From assembly GCA_963995525.1 (NCBI GenBank), contig OZ023213.1:38358571-38422570 (forward strand): DNA of 64,000 nucleotides, read 5' to 3'. The stretch's first letter is position 1. Each line of letters opens with the position of its first letter. This DNA is from Escarpia spicata. Taxonomy: Eukaryota > Annelida > Polychaeta > Sabellida > Siboglinidae. The position numbers and the translations under genes are program-made. The notes under the pieces are model-generated. The model was given only the letters and a program-made list of their open reading frames with translations. It made no database searches and was not told the origin of the DNA. Of this stretch, positions 23,601 through 34,334 are shown one piece after another.

Positions 23601-24660
23601 TCACGAATAGCACAAGACCGAAATTCCTCGGAACATTTATGATGAAACATATTTGTTTCTATCTAAATTTGCCTCGTGATTTGTATTTCATTAATGGTAT
23701 GACGCTACCCCGCGATTAGGCGTGTTTTTATAACTGTATTTAAGCTGACTACATGAGAATCGCCAGAACCATACTGATGTAATTTTCATCAAGTTTGTTT
23801 TATTATCTCAATCGCGTGCATCTTTATTAAATATTATGACGTACACTTCCCATATTTGATTGTATGTCCCATGCGTATTGGTTAACGGTATGTTACGCTG
23901 AAACCAGGCCTTTGAAATATATGTGTTTTTTCTTCAAAGCTTAGGTTGTTATTCTTACTGTAAACATTTTCGCGTGTAAAAACATGCATGGCACCTGAAC
24001 TATCATATTTGCAATAACGTTGCCTGGAGACTTTCTAACTTCTCTCCTAAATGTAAAAACAGACTGAACATAACTTTTTTGAAATGTCAAGCAAATGTCA
24101 ACCGATCTATTCCTTCCTCAACCAATCAATCTACTACTGCCCATTGTCCTAAACTGGCACTGACCCAAGAAAAAGCACCACGAAAAACAAGGAGTACGCG
24201 CTAACGCAGCCACTCCTGTCATCGTTTCATCTCAGACAAAAGGAGAGTTTCTTTCTCTTGTTTTGTTCCGTGATTGCAGGAGCAGTATCTTATTCAAGTA
24301 AGAGTTTTTTCACGCTACTTTTTCTTTACCACTAGAAAATATACTTTATGTCACACTTTCGGCTTTAATTTCACTGTAGAGACAATTAGTCAGGTAGAAA
24401 TTGACACAATGTTGACCAAACCCAGACATTTTAGTTAAAAAGTCTGTTTTTGTTTTAAGATGTCCAGTAGGGAAAAATCCAACCAAAATCAAACATGGGG
24501 AACCTCAATTTTTTCAAGGAAAACATACGTAAACTGTCAATTGAATATGTTTGTTTTTTGTAAGATTTCATTTGTGTCCATATATAGATGCCAGTCCATT
24601 CAATATATGTGGTATGGAAAGCCAAACACGACATTTGTTTAACATTTTGTTGCCATAACG
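23601..24660. other. No gene recognised
   Basis: I see no motif, repeat unit or splice-supported exon here. Confidence 0.5.
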
Positions 24661-24684
24661 TAACGATATATATATATATATTGG

Positions 24685-25489
24685 TTGATTTATCCTGTTT
24701 CTGGTGATGAAGAGCATGTCTTTTCCGTTGCTGACAAGATTGACAACTCGCCAAAGATAGCCACATGCCTCATGAACTGTCCAATTGATTTTGTGATTGA
24801 CACTGGTGTTTCTGTCAATACCATAGCACTCGCCAGCAAACCGGTGCTTCAGTCTCCAGTGCCAAAATGATATGCATTTGGCTCCAAGTCTCCTCTTCCT
24901 GTGCGAGGTTTCTTTGAATCTGAAATATACTACGAGTCAAGCACAACTCAGGCAAAGTTCTACGTCCTAGAATCAAACACCTGCAGCAACCTTCTGAGCG
25001 GCAAAACTGCCCAGCTGATCCACCTTCCCTTCAAAATGTCCCCAAAACCATCCGTAATGAGTTCTCTGCCTTGTTTGATGGAGCCATGGGTCGGATCAAG
25101 GACATGAAAACCAAGCTGCACATTGACCCATCTGTACCACAAGTAGCGCAGAGACATCGACGCATCCCATTCCACGTCCGCAAGGATGTTGAGAAGGAGC
25201 TCGATCGCCTTGAGAAGATGGACGTCATTGAAAAGGTAGAAAGCCCCACACCCTGGGCGAGCCCAATCGTAGTCGTCCCCAAGAAAACAGGTGGTGTGAG
25301 AATCTGCGTGGACATGAGGGTACTCAACAAGGTCATTCGGAGAGAAAGACACCCAGTGCCGACGTGTGACGATCTCAGTGCTGACCTTAACGGCTCAACA
25401 GTTTACAGCAAGCTAGACCTGACAAACGCATATCATCAGCTAGAATTAGACGAAACAAGCCGTTACATCACTACCTTCACCACCCATGT
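24685..25489 (+). mobile_element. Gypsy-type pol fragment (protease and start of RT)
   Basis: The first part carries an aspartic protease signature, FVIDTGVSVNTI (about 24790-24825), interrupted by a TGA at 24868. It reads on in the same frame to about 25030. A frameshift leads into 25071-25489, with the RT entry RIPFHVRKDVEKELDRLEK, SPTPWASPIVVVPKK, RICVDMRVLNKVI and the catalytic block YSKLDLTNAYHQLELD. It then breaks off within TTFTTH, before the YLDD motif, where unrelated DNA begins. The order protease-RT and these motifs fit Ty3/Gypsy. Confidence 0.88.
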
Positions 25490-26773
25490 GATTTATTTAT
25501 ACCATAAAATAATCTACACTTTTTATTAGATAATAGAAACACACATGAGGCTCTTTTATAATAAGCAATTTAATAATTTGAACAGTGGCTGTAGTCAGAG
25601 TGTTGGCGGCGACATGCAAAAACGCACACTTGTGCCGCATGTATGCGTTCGTAATTCTGCAAATTGTACAGTTAATTACATACAACTATACATATATAGC
25701 AGTTGCTTTGGCAAATACGTAACTTATAAACAACGACATATTAAAACTTTATCAGTTACCAGAATTAAGTCAATTCTGCACGCTCATGGGCCAATCTCTA
25801 AATAGCCCACATACGCACACACGCACACACGCACACACGCACACACGCACACACGCACACACGCACACACGCATACGTACGTACTATAACAATGTTTTCT
25901 CGCAGTTGTCTTGGATTCACAATACCCATTAACCATCGTAAGTTTTCTAATTAATGTTACTAAAAAAGACAGTAAGAGTGGGTTGTTGACAGTTCGCAGT
26001 GCAGGCCAATACAAAAACAAAAAGAGCGGTACATCAGGACCAGCCGCCTCACCATGGAACCAAGACGAAGAAGAGCAATACTTGTTTATAATTTTCTGAC
26101 ATAATCATTTCTTAGATATAATCTGCACTGTTCCTTCAATGACGTTATTTCGTGTTCTCTACTACATATATTTGTTGTCAAGTGAGCAACAATATATTTA
26201 TCAATATTTTCATGATCACTATACATTTCTTGAGCACTTCTATTGTATCTCTTTTTATCTTCTTATGCTTAGTGTTGTTAAACCACTATTATTCAGGCCT
26301 CATTCATAGCTTTCATCAGATCTCTCGGTTCTAGCAACAACACGTTTTTATTCACACCAATACACTTTGGGTACACGGCGATCCCACATCGCTCTGCCAG
26401 CCACAAACTACAATTGTCCGCAGTCCACGCCGCTGTTCTCGGCTTTATGTAACAGCCATCTATATTACTACACTTCGGCCCATGCCATGTCATCAATCCT
26501 GTGGCTCCCCTCCCCCCCTATGCAAGTCGAGCTGCACCTAACGACTGTCGCTATCTACTGCCAACGAAAAGCTCTAAGTGTCAACTCCTGGCCGCGCCCA
26601 TTCTTAGCCACCACACCTGGCTTCTTGCATAACACCACGTTATATAAGTTGCACCAGGTTAACCTTCTGTAGTCCGGCCACAGCAGCTACCGTCAAACCA
26701 ATTAAAACTAATTAAAACTGTGTTTCGTAATACAACCCCATTTTAAAGACTGAAACGTCCCCATTAGTCTAAT
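25490..26773. other. No gene recognised; one CACACACG repeat
   Basis: A clean CACACACG array lies at 25808-25874. A 62-codon frame at 25911-26099 (+) ends with a Glu-rich stretch, and TTTTCTCGCAG just before it could be a 3' splice site, but no family is recognised. 26.34-26.68 kb is CT-rich and unassigned. Confidence 0.45.
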
Positions 26774-27841
26774 ACACATATTAAATCACACAAAATCGAA
26801 ATATAAAGTCTCAAACGTTCAAAGTAACGCGACTAACAAAACTAACACAACTAATTGACACAATACTGTGTGTCGCAGTGTCACCGCCGTTTTAAAACTA
26901 ATTAAAACTGTGTTTCATAACAGTTGTTTTACTCAATATCTGACCATCTCTAAATCTTCTTGTTTTTAGTGTACGCACTGGCATTCTGTAAACAGCATGT
27001 TGAAACCACACACGTTAAAATGTTCACCGACGCACGTTCAATACCTCCACAAGTGGTAACTGACACCTGACACCAAAATACGTATTCGTTACAGTGCGGC
27101 AACACATTGGTATTTATGTGACGAATAAACATGTTTGAGAACGTGTGAATTGCTGCAGGTTTTCTCCATAATAAAAACGGTAGCGAGTTTCGGAGAGCTA
27201 TGACTGGCGTGACGGTGGGTTTTCCCCACTCTACAAAGAGGTTAGCATAACTTAATTACGTGCCTATTTAATTAATAAGAAACTATTACCTTAACTTGTT
27301 TTAATATGTGGTCAAAGTTGAAAAACACCGATTTTGTACAATCGGATTTTAAACCATGTGGCGCTTTATTGCATATAAATGTAACGTTAACTAATCTCAC
27401 GGAATGGCTTTGTCTTTGTTGACTTCGTGTCCATAACACGTTCATTATACATTATTGATTTAATTGCTTTATATCCTCCCCCACGGTGGTACGTGTCTAC
27501 CTCCGTTGGCGTATAGGAGGAAAAGGTGGTGAAGCAAGTTTCAAATTAAGATAATTTTATTGTTGCGGTCTCAGATGGTGCGTCGGAAGAGTGATGGATA
27601 TGGACTTAGAGAAAAGTAGACCCTATAACACATTTCACCCATTAATTGGTGACAAAGGGAGCAGGCAGCGGACATAGAAGGATGGGTATGTGTGTGTGGA
27701 TGTCACCATGTATGTTGTGGTTTATGCAAGGGAAGTATAAAAACGAACTCAACATAAAAAGAACCAGACGCAGAGCTACCTAGACTCACGCATTTGGCGT
27801 GAGTCTCAGCCTGTAAATCTCACGCGTATTTGCCATTTGAA
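26774..27841 (+). repeat. 1.1 kb dispersed repeat, copy A
   Basis: It matches copy B at 55,731-56,826 in the same orientation over its full length. Shared landmarks are AGTCTCAAACGTTCAA, CACTGTGTGTCGCAGTGTCA, TTTGCTC-free block TGGTAACTGACACC, the CGGTAGCGA...GGAGAGCTATGACTGGCG stretch, AAAGTTGAAAAACACCGATT, TTGTTGCGGTCTCAGATGGT and CTCACGCGTATT at the end. No coding capacity. It is either a solo LTR or a non-autonomous DNA element; I cannot define termini from two copies. Confidence 0.9.
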
Positions 27842-29070
27842 TTTTTTTGTTATACAAACAGGGTAATTTTCATGCACGGGTTGATATATTTAATCACATA
27901 CACATGCGGATAGCGTAAAGCTTCCCTAGAATCTGTCGCTAGGTTATTCTTGTCAACATCAGTGACGTGTATAAAATGTAGTTTTTTGTTTGTTTATGAG
28001 TAATACTGTGGCCACCTAGTGTCTTGTTGAGAAACGTCAGTGCTGCCACCTGGTGTCCATTCGGGGAACTGAACCTCATTCATATATCCAACTCAACTTG
28101 GCATCTCTGTAGACGGTAATTCTTTGCATTATCTACCCTCGTGTATTGGTTGTCAACGTCACTGTTTCGTGTGCTACTTCCACTCGGTACCCCCTCACCC
28201 CCAGTGTATGTATTATGACATGTATTACAGAATTGTTCTGGCAGCCCTTTCTCTATTTGTATATACTTATTTCAACTGTTGTGTAGGTTGGTAATGGGCA
28301 ATCCAAATTTATTAATTCACAGGGATTGCCACTGTGCACAGACAATCTATACAATGCATTTCACATCCTGTGCACAGACAGGTACATAAAGATTACCGAT
28401 CAATGTACAGCATATGCTATGTACTACAATTTGTATATATATAATAATTTTCCATTCTAGCTAGTTATCTACTAAAAAAACCTTGAATGCTGTTACACAT
28501 ATTTACATAACACCAACTGTCATATATTTACAATATATAAATTCAAGAGAAAAAGATACCAGTGTATTGCACACCTTCTATATTACTAGCTAGAGTATTT
28601 ACAGCAATTTGCTATATATAAAAGTGGGGGGCTAGAACCCCCTTGACAACATTCATGGAACATGTCTGTCTAATGATGTGATATTGAACATGCTAAATTG
28701 CAGATATTATATGAAAAGCAATATATGTACACCAGAGACACACTGGGAGTTTGGGGGTAGGAATCGAATTTTTTCTGATAAGTGAATCAGAGTGTTCCGG
28801 ACGGCAATGCGAATCGAACTGAACGAGATCAGCGATTCTCTGCTCCTACTGCAAACATTTTCCCGCACACGCGCTGCTGGACAATCGCATGCCGCTCATG
28901 TGACGCGGTTGAATTCTGGGCCAGCTTAATTAAGCGCTGGGCGATTTAAAGGAGTGTGTAACATTACAGGGGAAACAGGTTGTTTTTACCACCTAGTTTA
29001 TTTGCTAGGTGCTCGCTATGTTGCTACACATTTCATCCTGAAGGCCAAAAATTCATTAATGAAGTTCGCC
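27842..29070. other. No gene recognised; upstream region of the secreted-peptide gene
   Basis: AT-rich up to about 28.75 kb, then a more GC-rich patch (28.78-28.95 kb, including ACACGCGCTGCTGG and ATGTGACGCGGTTG) that would be the proximal upstream region of the promoter at 29.07 kb. No ORF of note. Confidence 0.45.
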
Positions 29071-29073
29071 TTC

Positions 29074-29080
29074 TATAAAA
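29074..29080 (+). promoter_or_regulatory. TATA box of the secreted-peptide gene
   Basis: TATAAAA is followed by GC-rich sequence. An initiation site 25-30 bp downstream would fall near 29,105. It fits the first-exon model that follows. Confidence 0.5.
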
Positions 29081-29104
29081 GCCCATTGATAATTGTGACG
29101 GGGC

Positions 29105-29163
29105 ATGGCATGGTGACGACTTGAAGTGAACGCTTGCATTCGGAATCACTAGAGAGCAAGTAG
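29105..29163 (+). other. Putative 5' untranslated exon
   Basis: The stretch from the predicted start to a strong donor, AG|GTATGT (29164), would form a 59-nt non-coding exon. The next acceptor (GACGACTAG, ending 29499) comes after a pyrimidine-rich CCCTTCTCACACT tract, giving a 336-bp intron. The start position is inferred from the TATA box. Confidence 0.45.
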
Positions 29164-29500
29164 GTATGTCAATTAACAAACTGGCTAGGTCTTACACATA
29201 GTTCATATATATTTTTATATTTAGTGTTTTTCTTACATTTGCTGTTACATTAAAAATCGAGACAAGTCAGTTGGTGGAATGTTACATATATAATACACAT
29301 GCTTATGGTTAGTTAATTTTATCCAGCTGAATTATTGCCAAGAACCCTAGATGGCATGTGGAGCTACTCTTCCTGACTGTAAACATTCTACTATGCGTTT
29401 CTCGTAGCTAAGGTCATTCAATTTTCGAATCAATCATTCTGTTTTGTAAGGTATATGTGTCCCTCTTATAGCATTTACCCTTCTCACACTGACGACTAGA

Positions 29501-29609
29501 ATGAAGACGGTCGTGCTCGTTTGTCTGTTCGGTCTGTTGGCGGCGTCATTCGTCGAGGACACTGCGCAGACGGAGCAAGTCGACGTCGAAGCCGGATGCG
29601 AGCGTAAAG
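29501..29609 (+). CDS. Signal-peptide exon of a secreted peptide precursor
   Basis: The ATG stands two bases after a good 3' splice site. The frame reads MKTVVLVCLFGLLAASFVED, then TAQTEQVDVEAGCERK. This is a typical secretory signal: Lys at position 2, a hydrophobic core from 4 to 15, and small residues A-A-S where signal peptidase could cut. An acidic propeptide-like segment with one Cys follows. The exon ends in phase 1 at AAAG|GTGAGG (29610). A 36-residue first exon of this kind is common in precursors of antimicrobial peptides, neuropeptides, Cys-rich effectors and small matrix proteins. I cannot find the following exon in the window: 29.6-30.4 kb holds a short duplication and a SINE, and then the minisatellite begins. 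If read without splicing it would end at a TGA about ten codons later. Confidence 0.6.
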
Positions 29610-29641
29610 GTGAGGGGTGGGGGAGAAGACGTCGTCACTGA

Positions 29642-29738
29642 CGAGCTATGAGGACGTGATCAATCGACAAACGAGGCACTGTGAGTAATGTGAGCTATGA
29701 GGACGTGATGAATCGACAGAAGAGACACTGTGAGTAAT
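29642..29738. repeat. 48-bp tandem duplication
   Basis: GAGCTATGAGGACGTGAT, then (C/G)AATCGACA...GAG(G/A)CACTG and GTGAGTAATG, occurs twice in succession (29643 and 29691). Each copy ends in a donor-like GTGAGT. Confidence 0.9.
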
Positions 29739-29984
29739 GCTGTATTTGAATTTGCACACATTCAGTGAGCTTAGGTTAGAATACTGTGTGACGAAACCAT
29801 TTTTTTTTTTTTATAATATGATACTATGGTATATTCTAAAAAGTCTGACTTACGTTAATGTGTTGATGATATTCTCAGTGAACTGTGTGTTCATGTCTAT
29901 CACGATAACCTGGCACCGGGATATGGAAGAGACAACATCCCTTAAAAAAACTTAAATATTTCCTATTTGCTAAAAGGAAAAGGT
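29739..29984. other. No gene recognised
   Basis: AT-rich. The open frame at 29.74-29.96 kb contains a poly-Phe from a T run and has no support. Confidence 0.4.
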
Positions 29985-30312
29985 AAATTCTCATATAGCG
30001 CAGAATCCAGTCCTGAGGGCCGCTAAAAACGTTTTAAACTTAACTCCCTGCCAGATTTAATCGAACAACATCTAAACTATTCTGGCCTTCTGGAAAGAAA
30101 TCAGCCATACTTCAATTAATGTGCAAAGGCTATTCATAGACAAATATCCACCACGGTCTATAGCCAGGTCCTCATTCATGCAGTCGAATGAACTGTAGCA
30201 AGCTAGAGTGAACACATTTTCCCAACAATCGACACAGCAGTACACGATTCGAACATGGATTCTCTTGAATGAGTCTGACGCTACAGCCACTGCAAGACTG
30301 CGCTCCACACAG
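29985..30312 (-). mobile_element. tRNA-headed SINE, reverse orientation
   Basis: Read on the minus strand, the head includes GCGCAGTCTTGCAGTGGCTG and a B box GTTCGAATC (30246-30254). The body follows with CTTCGCA-like sequence, CCTTTGCACATTAATTGAAG, and the end CCTCAGGACTGGATTCTGCG with CTATATGAGAA. It is diverged but full length. Confidence 0.8.
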
Positions 30313-32321
30313 ACAACCAACTCTATAACGTGTTAAATATTTCCTATTCGTTGAAGGGAATATACCCCTATGCAATTACATTTTGAGGTATTGTTTTCTA
30401 CATTATTACATGGAATTCTATGCATTTGTATTTATCATCTAACACCCAAGTGCAACAAACAAATGGTAGCAGTTACCACAATTACAGTATTTTGATCTTT
30501 TAAAAAAAATGGTAGCAGTTACTACCATTACAGTATTTTGATATTTTAACAAACAAATGGTAGCAGTTACAACCACTATAGCATTTTTATATATAAAAAA
30601 AACAAATGGTAGCAGTTACTACCATTACAGTATGTTGATCTTTTAAGAAACAAATGGTAGCAGTTACCACCATTACAGTATTTGACCTTTTAACAAACAA
30701 ATTGTAGCAGTTACCACCACAACAATATTTTCATCTTTAAAAAACAAACGGGAGCAATCGCCACCATCACAGTATTTTGATCTTTCAACAACCAAACGAT
30801 AACAATTATCACCGTTACAGTATTTTGATCTTTCAACAAACAAACGGAAGCAGTCATCACTATTACAGTATTTTGATCTTTCAACAAACAAACGGGAGAA
30901 GTCACCAACATTACAGTATATTGATATATGAATAAACAAGCGGTAGCAGTCACAACAATTACAGTATTTTGATCTTTCAACAAACAAACACATAAACAAA
31001 CAAACGGCAGCAGTCAACACCATTACAGTATTTTGAAATTTCAACAAACAAACGGTAACACTCACAACCATTACAATATGTTGATCTATCCAAAAAAACC
31101 GGTAGCAGTCACCACTATTACAGTATTTTAATCTTTCAACAAACAAACGGGAGAAGTCACTACGATTATAGTATATTGATATTTTAATAAACAAAAGATA
31201 GCAGCCACCACCATTACAGTATTCTTATATTTCAACAAAAAAACAAAAAAACAAACAGTAGCAGTCACCATCATTACAATGTTTTGTTATTTCAACAAAC
31301 AAATTGGAGCAGTCACCATCAAAATTATATTTTGATATTTTAACAAACACACGGTAAGGGTCACCACCACTACAGTATTTTGAACTTTCAACAAACAAAC
31401 GGGATCAGTTACCACAATTACAGTATTTTGATCTTTCAACAAAAATAAACGTTAGCAGTCATCACCATTACAGTATTTTGATCTCTGAACAAATAAACGG
31501 TCGCAATCACCACCAGTACAATATTTTGATTTCTCAACAAACAAATGGGAGCATCACCACCATTACAGTATTTTGTTCTTTCAACAAACAAACGGGAGCA
31601 GTCACCAACATAATAGTATTTTGATCTTTCAACAAACAAACGGTAACAATCACCACCATTACATTATTTTGATCATTCAACAAACAAACGGTAACAGTCA
31701 TCACCATTACAGTATTTTGACCTTTCAACAAACAAACGATAGCAGTCACCACCATTAGAGTATTCTGATATTTCAACAAACAAACAAACAAACGGTAGCA
31801 GTCACCATCATTACAGTGTTTTGATATTTCAACAAACAAACAAGCGGTACCAGTCACTACCATTACAATATTTTGATCTTTCAACAAACAAATTGGAGCA
31901 GTTACCTCCATTATAATATTTTGATCTTTCAACAAATAAACGGGAGCAGTTACCACAATTACAGTGTTTTGTTCTTTCATCAAAAATAAACGTTAGTAGT
32001 CACTACTATTACAGTATTTTGAACTTTCAACAAACAAACGGTAGCAGTCACCACCATTATATTATTTTAATCTGTCTTTCATACCGGAGCAATCACAACA
32101 ATTATAGTATTTTGATATTTCAACAAACAAACAAACGGCAGCAGTCACCACCATAACATTATTTTGATCTTTCAACAAACAAATGGTAGCGGTCACCACT
32201 ATTACAGTATTTTGATCTTTTAACAAACGAATGGGAGCAGTCACCACCATTACATTATTTTGAAATTTCAACAAACAAACGGTAGCAGTCACCACCATTA
32301 TAGTATTTTGATCTTTCAACA

Positions 32322-32380
32322 AACAAACAAACAAACAAACAAACAAACAAACAAACAAACAAACAAACAAACAAACAAAC
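32322..32380. repeat. AAAC tetranucleotide expansion inside the minisatellite
   Basis: The CAAACAAAC start of one unit has expanded to about fifteen CAAA copies, a local slippage event within the larger array. Confidence 0.95.
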
Positions 32381-32750
32381 GGCAGCAGTCACCACAATTA
32401 CAGTGTTTTGTTCTTTCAACAAAAATAAACGTTAGTAGTCACTACTATTACAGTATTTTGAACTTTTAACAAACAAACGGTAGCAGTCACCACCATTACA
32501 GTATTTTAATCTTTCAACAAATAAACGGGAGCAATCACAACAATTACAGTATTTTGATATTTCCACAGACAAACAAACGGCAGCAGTCACCACCATTACA
32601 TTATTTTGATCTTTCAACAGACAAATGGTAGCGGTCACCACTATTACAGTATTTTGACCTTTTAACAAACAAGTGGGAGCAGTCACCACCATTACATTAT
32701 TTTGATCTTTCAACAAACAAACGGGAGCAGTATTTTGACATTGCAACAAA

Positions 32751-33505
32751 CAAAGAAACGGTAGCAGTCACCACAAATAGAGTATTTTTAAATTTCAACA
32801 AACAAACGGTAGCAGTCACCACCATTACAGTATTATGATATTTCAACAACAACAAAACAGACGGCAGCAGTCACCACCATTACAATATTCTGATCTTTCG
32901 ACAACAAACGGGAGCAGTCACCACCATTATAGTATTATGATCTTTCAACAAACAAACGGTAACAGTCACCACCATTGCAGTATTTTGACCTTGCAACAAA
33001 CAAAGAAATGGTAGCAGTCACCACCATTAGAGTATTTTGAAATTTCAACAAACAAACGGTAGCAGTCACCACCATTACAGTATTATGATATTTCAACAAC
33101 AACAAAAACAGACGGCAGCAGTCACCACCATTACAATATTCTGATCTTTCGACAAACAAACGGGAGCAGTCACCACCATTATAGTATTATGATCTTTCAA
33201 CAAACAAACGGTAACAGTCACCACCATTGCAGTATTTTGACCTTGCAACAAACAAAGAAATGGTAGCAGTCACCACCATTAGAGTATTTTGAAATTTCAA
33301 CAAACAAACGGTAGCAGTCACCACCATTACAGTATTACGATATTTCAACAAACAAAAAAACAGACGGCAGCAGTCACCACCATTACAATGTTTTGATCTT
33401 TCGACAAACAAACGGGAGCAGTCACCACCATTATAGTATTTTGATCTTTCAACAAACAAACGGTAACAGTCACCACCATTGCAGTATTTTGACCTTGCAA
33501 CAAAC
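32751..33505. repeat. Higher-order repeat, three copies of about 250 bp
   Basis: Units starting at the diagnostic CAAAGAAA(T/C)GG recur at 32751, 33001, 33252 and 33505. Each 250-253 bp period contains five 48-bp units in a fixed order with private variants (CAACAACAACAAAA, GACAGACGGCAG, TTGCAGTATTTTGACC). Identity between the periods is much higher than between neighbouring units. Confidence 0.9.
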
Positions 33506-34334
33506 AAAGAAACGGTAGCAGTCACCACCATTACAATATTTTGATCTTTCGACAAACAAACGGTAGCAATCACCAAAATTACAGTATTTTGAGCTTTCGA
33601 CAAACAAACGGTAGCAGTCACCAACATTACAATATTTTTATGTATCAACAAACAAACGGAAGCGATCACCACCATTACAGTATCTTGATCTTTCAACAAA
33701 TAAACGGTAGCAATCACCACCACTACAATATTTCATCTTTCAACAAACGAACGGTAGCAATCACCAAAATTGCACTATTTTGACCTTTCGACAAACAAAC
33801 GGTAGCAGTCACCACCATTATAGTATTTTGATCTTTCAACAAACAACCAAACAAACGGCAGCAGTCACCACCATTACAGTATTTTGATCTTACAACAAAC
33901 AAACGGTAGCGGTCACCAAAATTACAATATTTTGACCTATCGACAAACAAACAGTAGCATTCATCACCATTACAGTATTTTGATCTTTCAACAAACAAAC
34001 GGAAGCGGTCATCACCATTACAGTATTTTGATCTTTCATCAAACAAACAAACCAACGGTAGCAGTCACCACCATTAAAGTATTTTGAAATTTCAACAAAC
34101 AAATGGTAGCAGTCACCACCATTACAGTATTTTGATATTTCAACAAACAAACGGCAGCAGTCACAACCATTAAACTATTTTGATATTTCAACAAACAAAC
34201 GGTAGCAGTCACCACTATTACAATATTTTGATCTTTCAACAAACAAACGGGAGAAGCCACTACCATTACAGTATTTTGATATTTTAACAAACAAACAAAC
34301 AAACGGCAGCAGTCGCCACCATTTTTCATGTTCT

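Larger units (their letters stand above)
30452..34328. repeat. 3.9 kb minisatellite, about 48-bp unit, about 80 copies
   Basis: The unit reads (plus strand) CAAACAAACGGTAGCAGTCA, then CCACCATTACAGTATTTTGA, then TCTTTCAA. Units at the left end are more diverged than those in the middle. Because 48 is a multiple of three, long minus-strand ORFs (up to 178 codons) arise with a 16-residue period (KDQNTVMVVTATVCLL or, in another frame, ERSKYCNGGDCYRLFV). These frames shift wherever unit length changes. There is no start signal, so I do not call a gene. The right edge meets the LINE at 34.33 kb. Confidence 0.97.

Noticed and set aside
22999..23650. 204-codon His/Thr/Ala-rich minus-strand ORF
   Set aside because: It follows from GTGC/GT repeats; both strands and several frames are open at once.
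30452..34328. CRISPR-like array
   Set aside because: Units are contiguous variants of one 48-bp sequence without unique spacers, and the context is eukaryotic.
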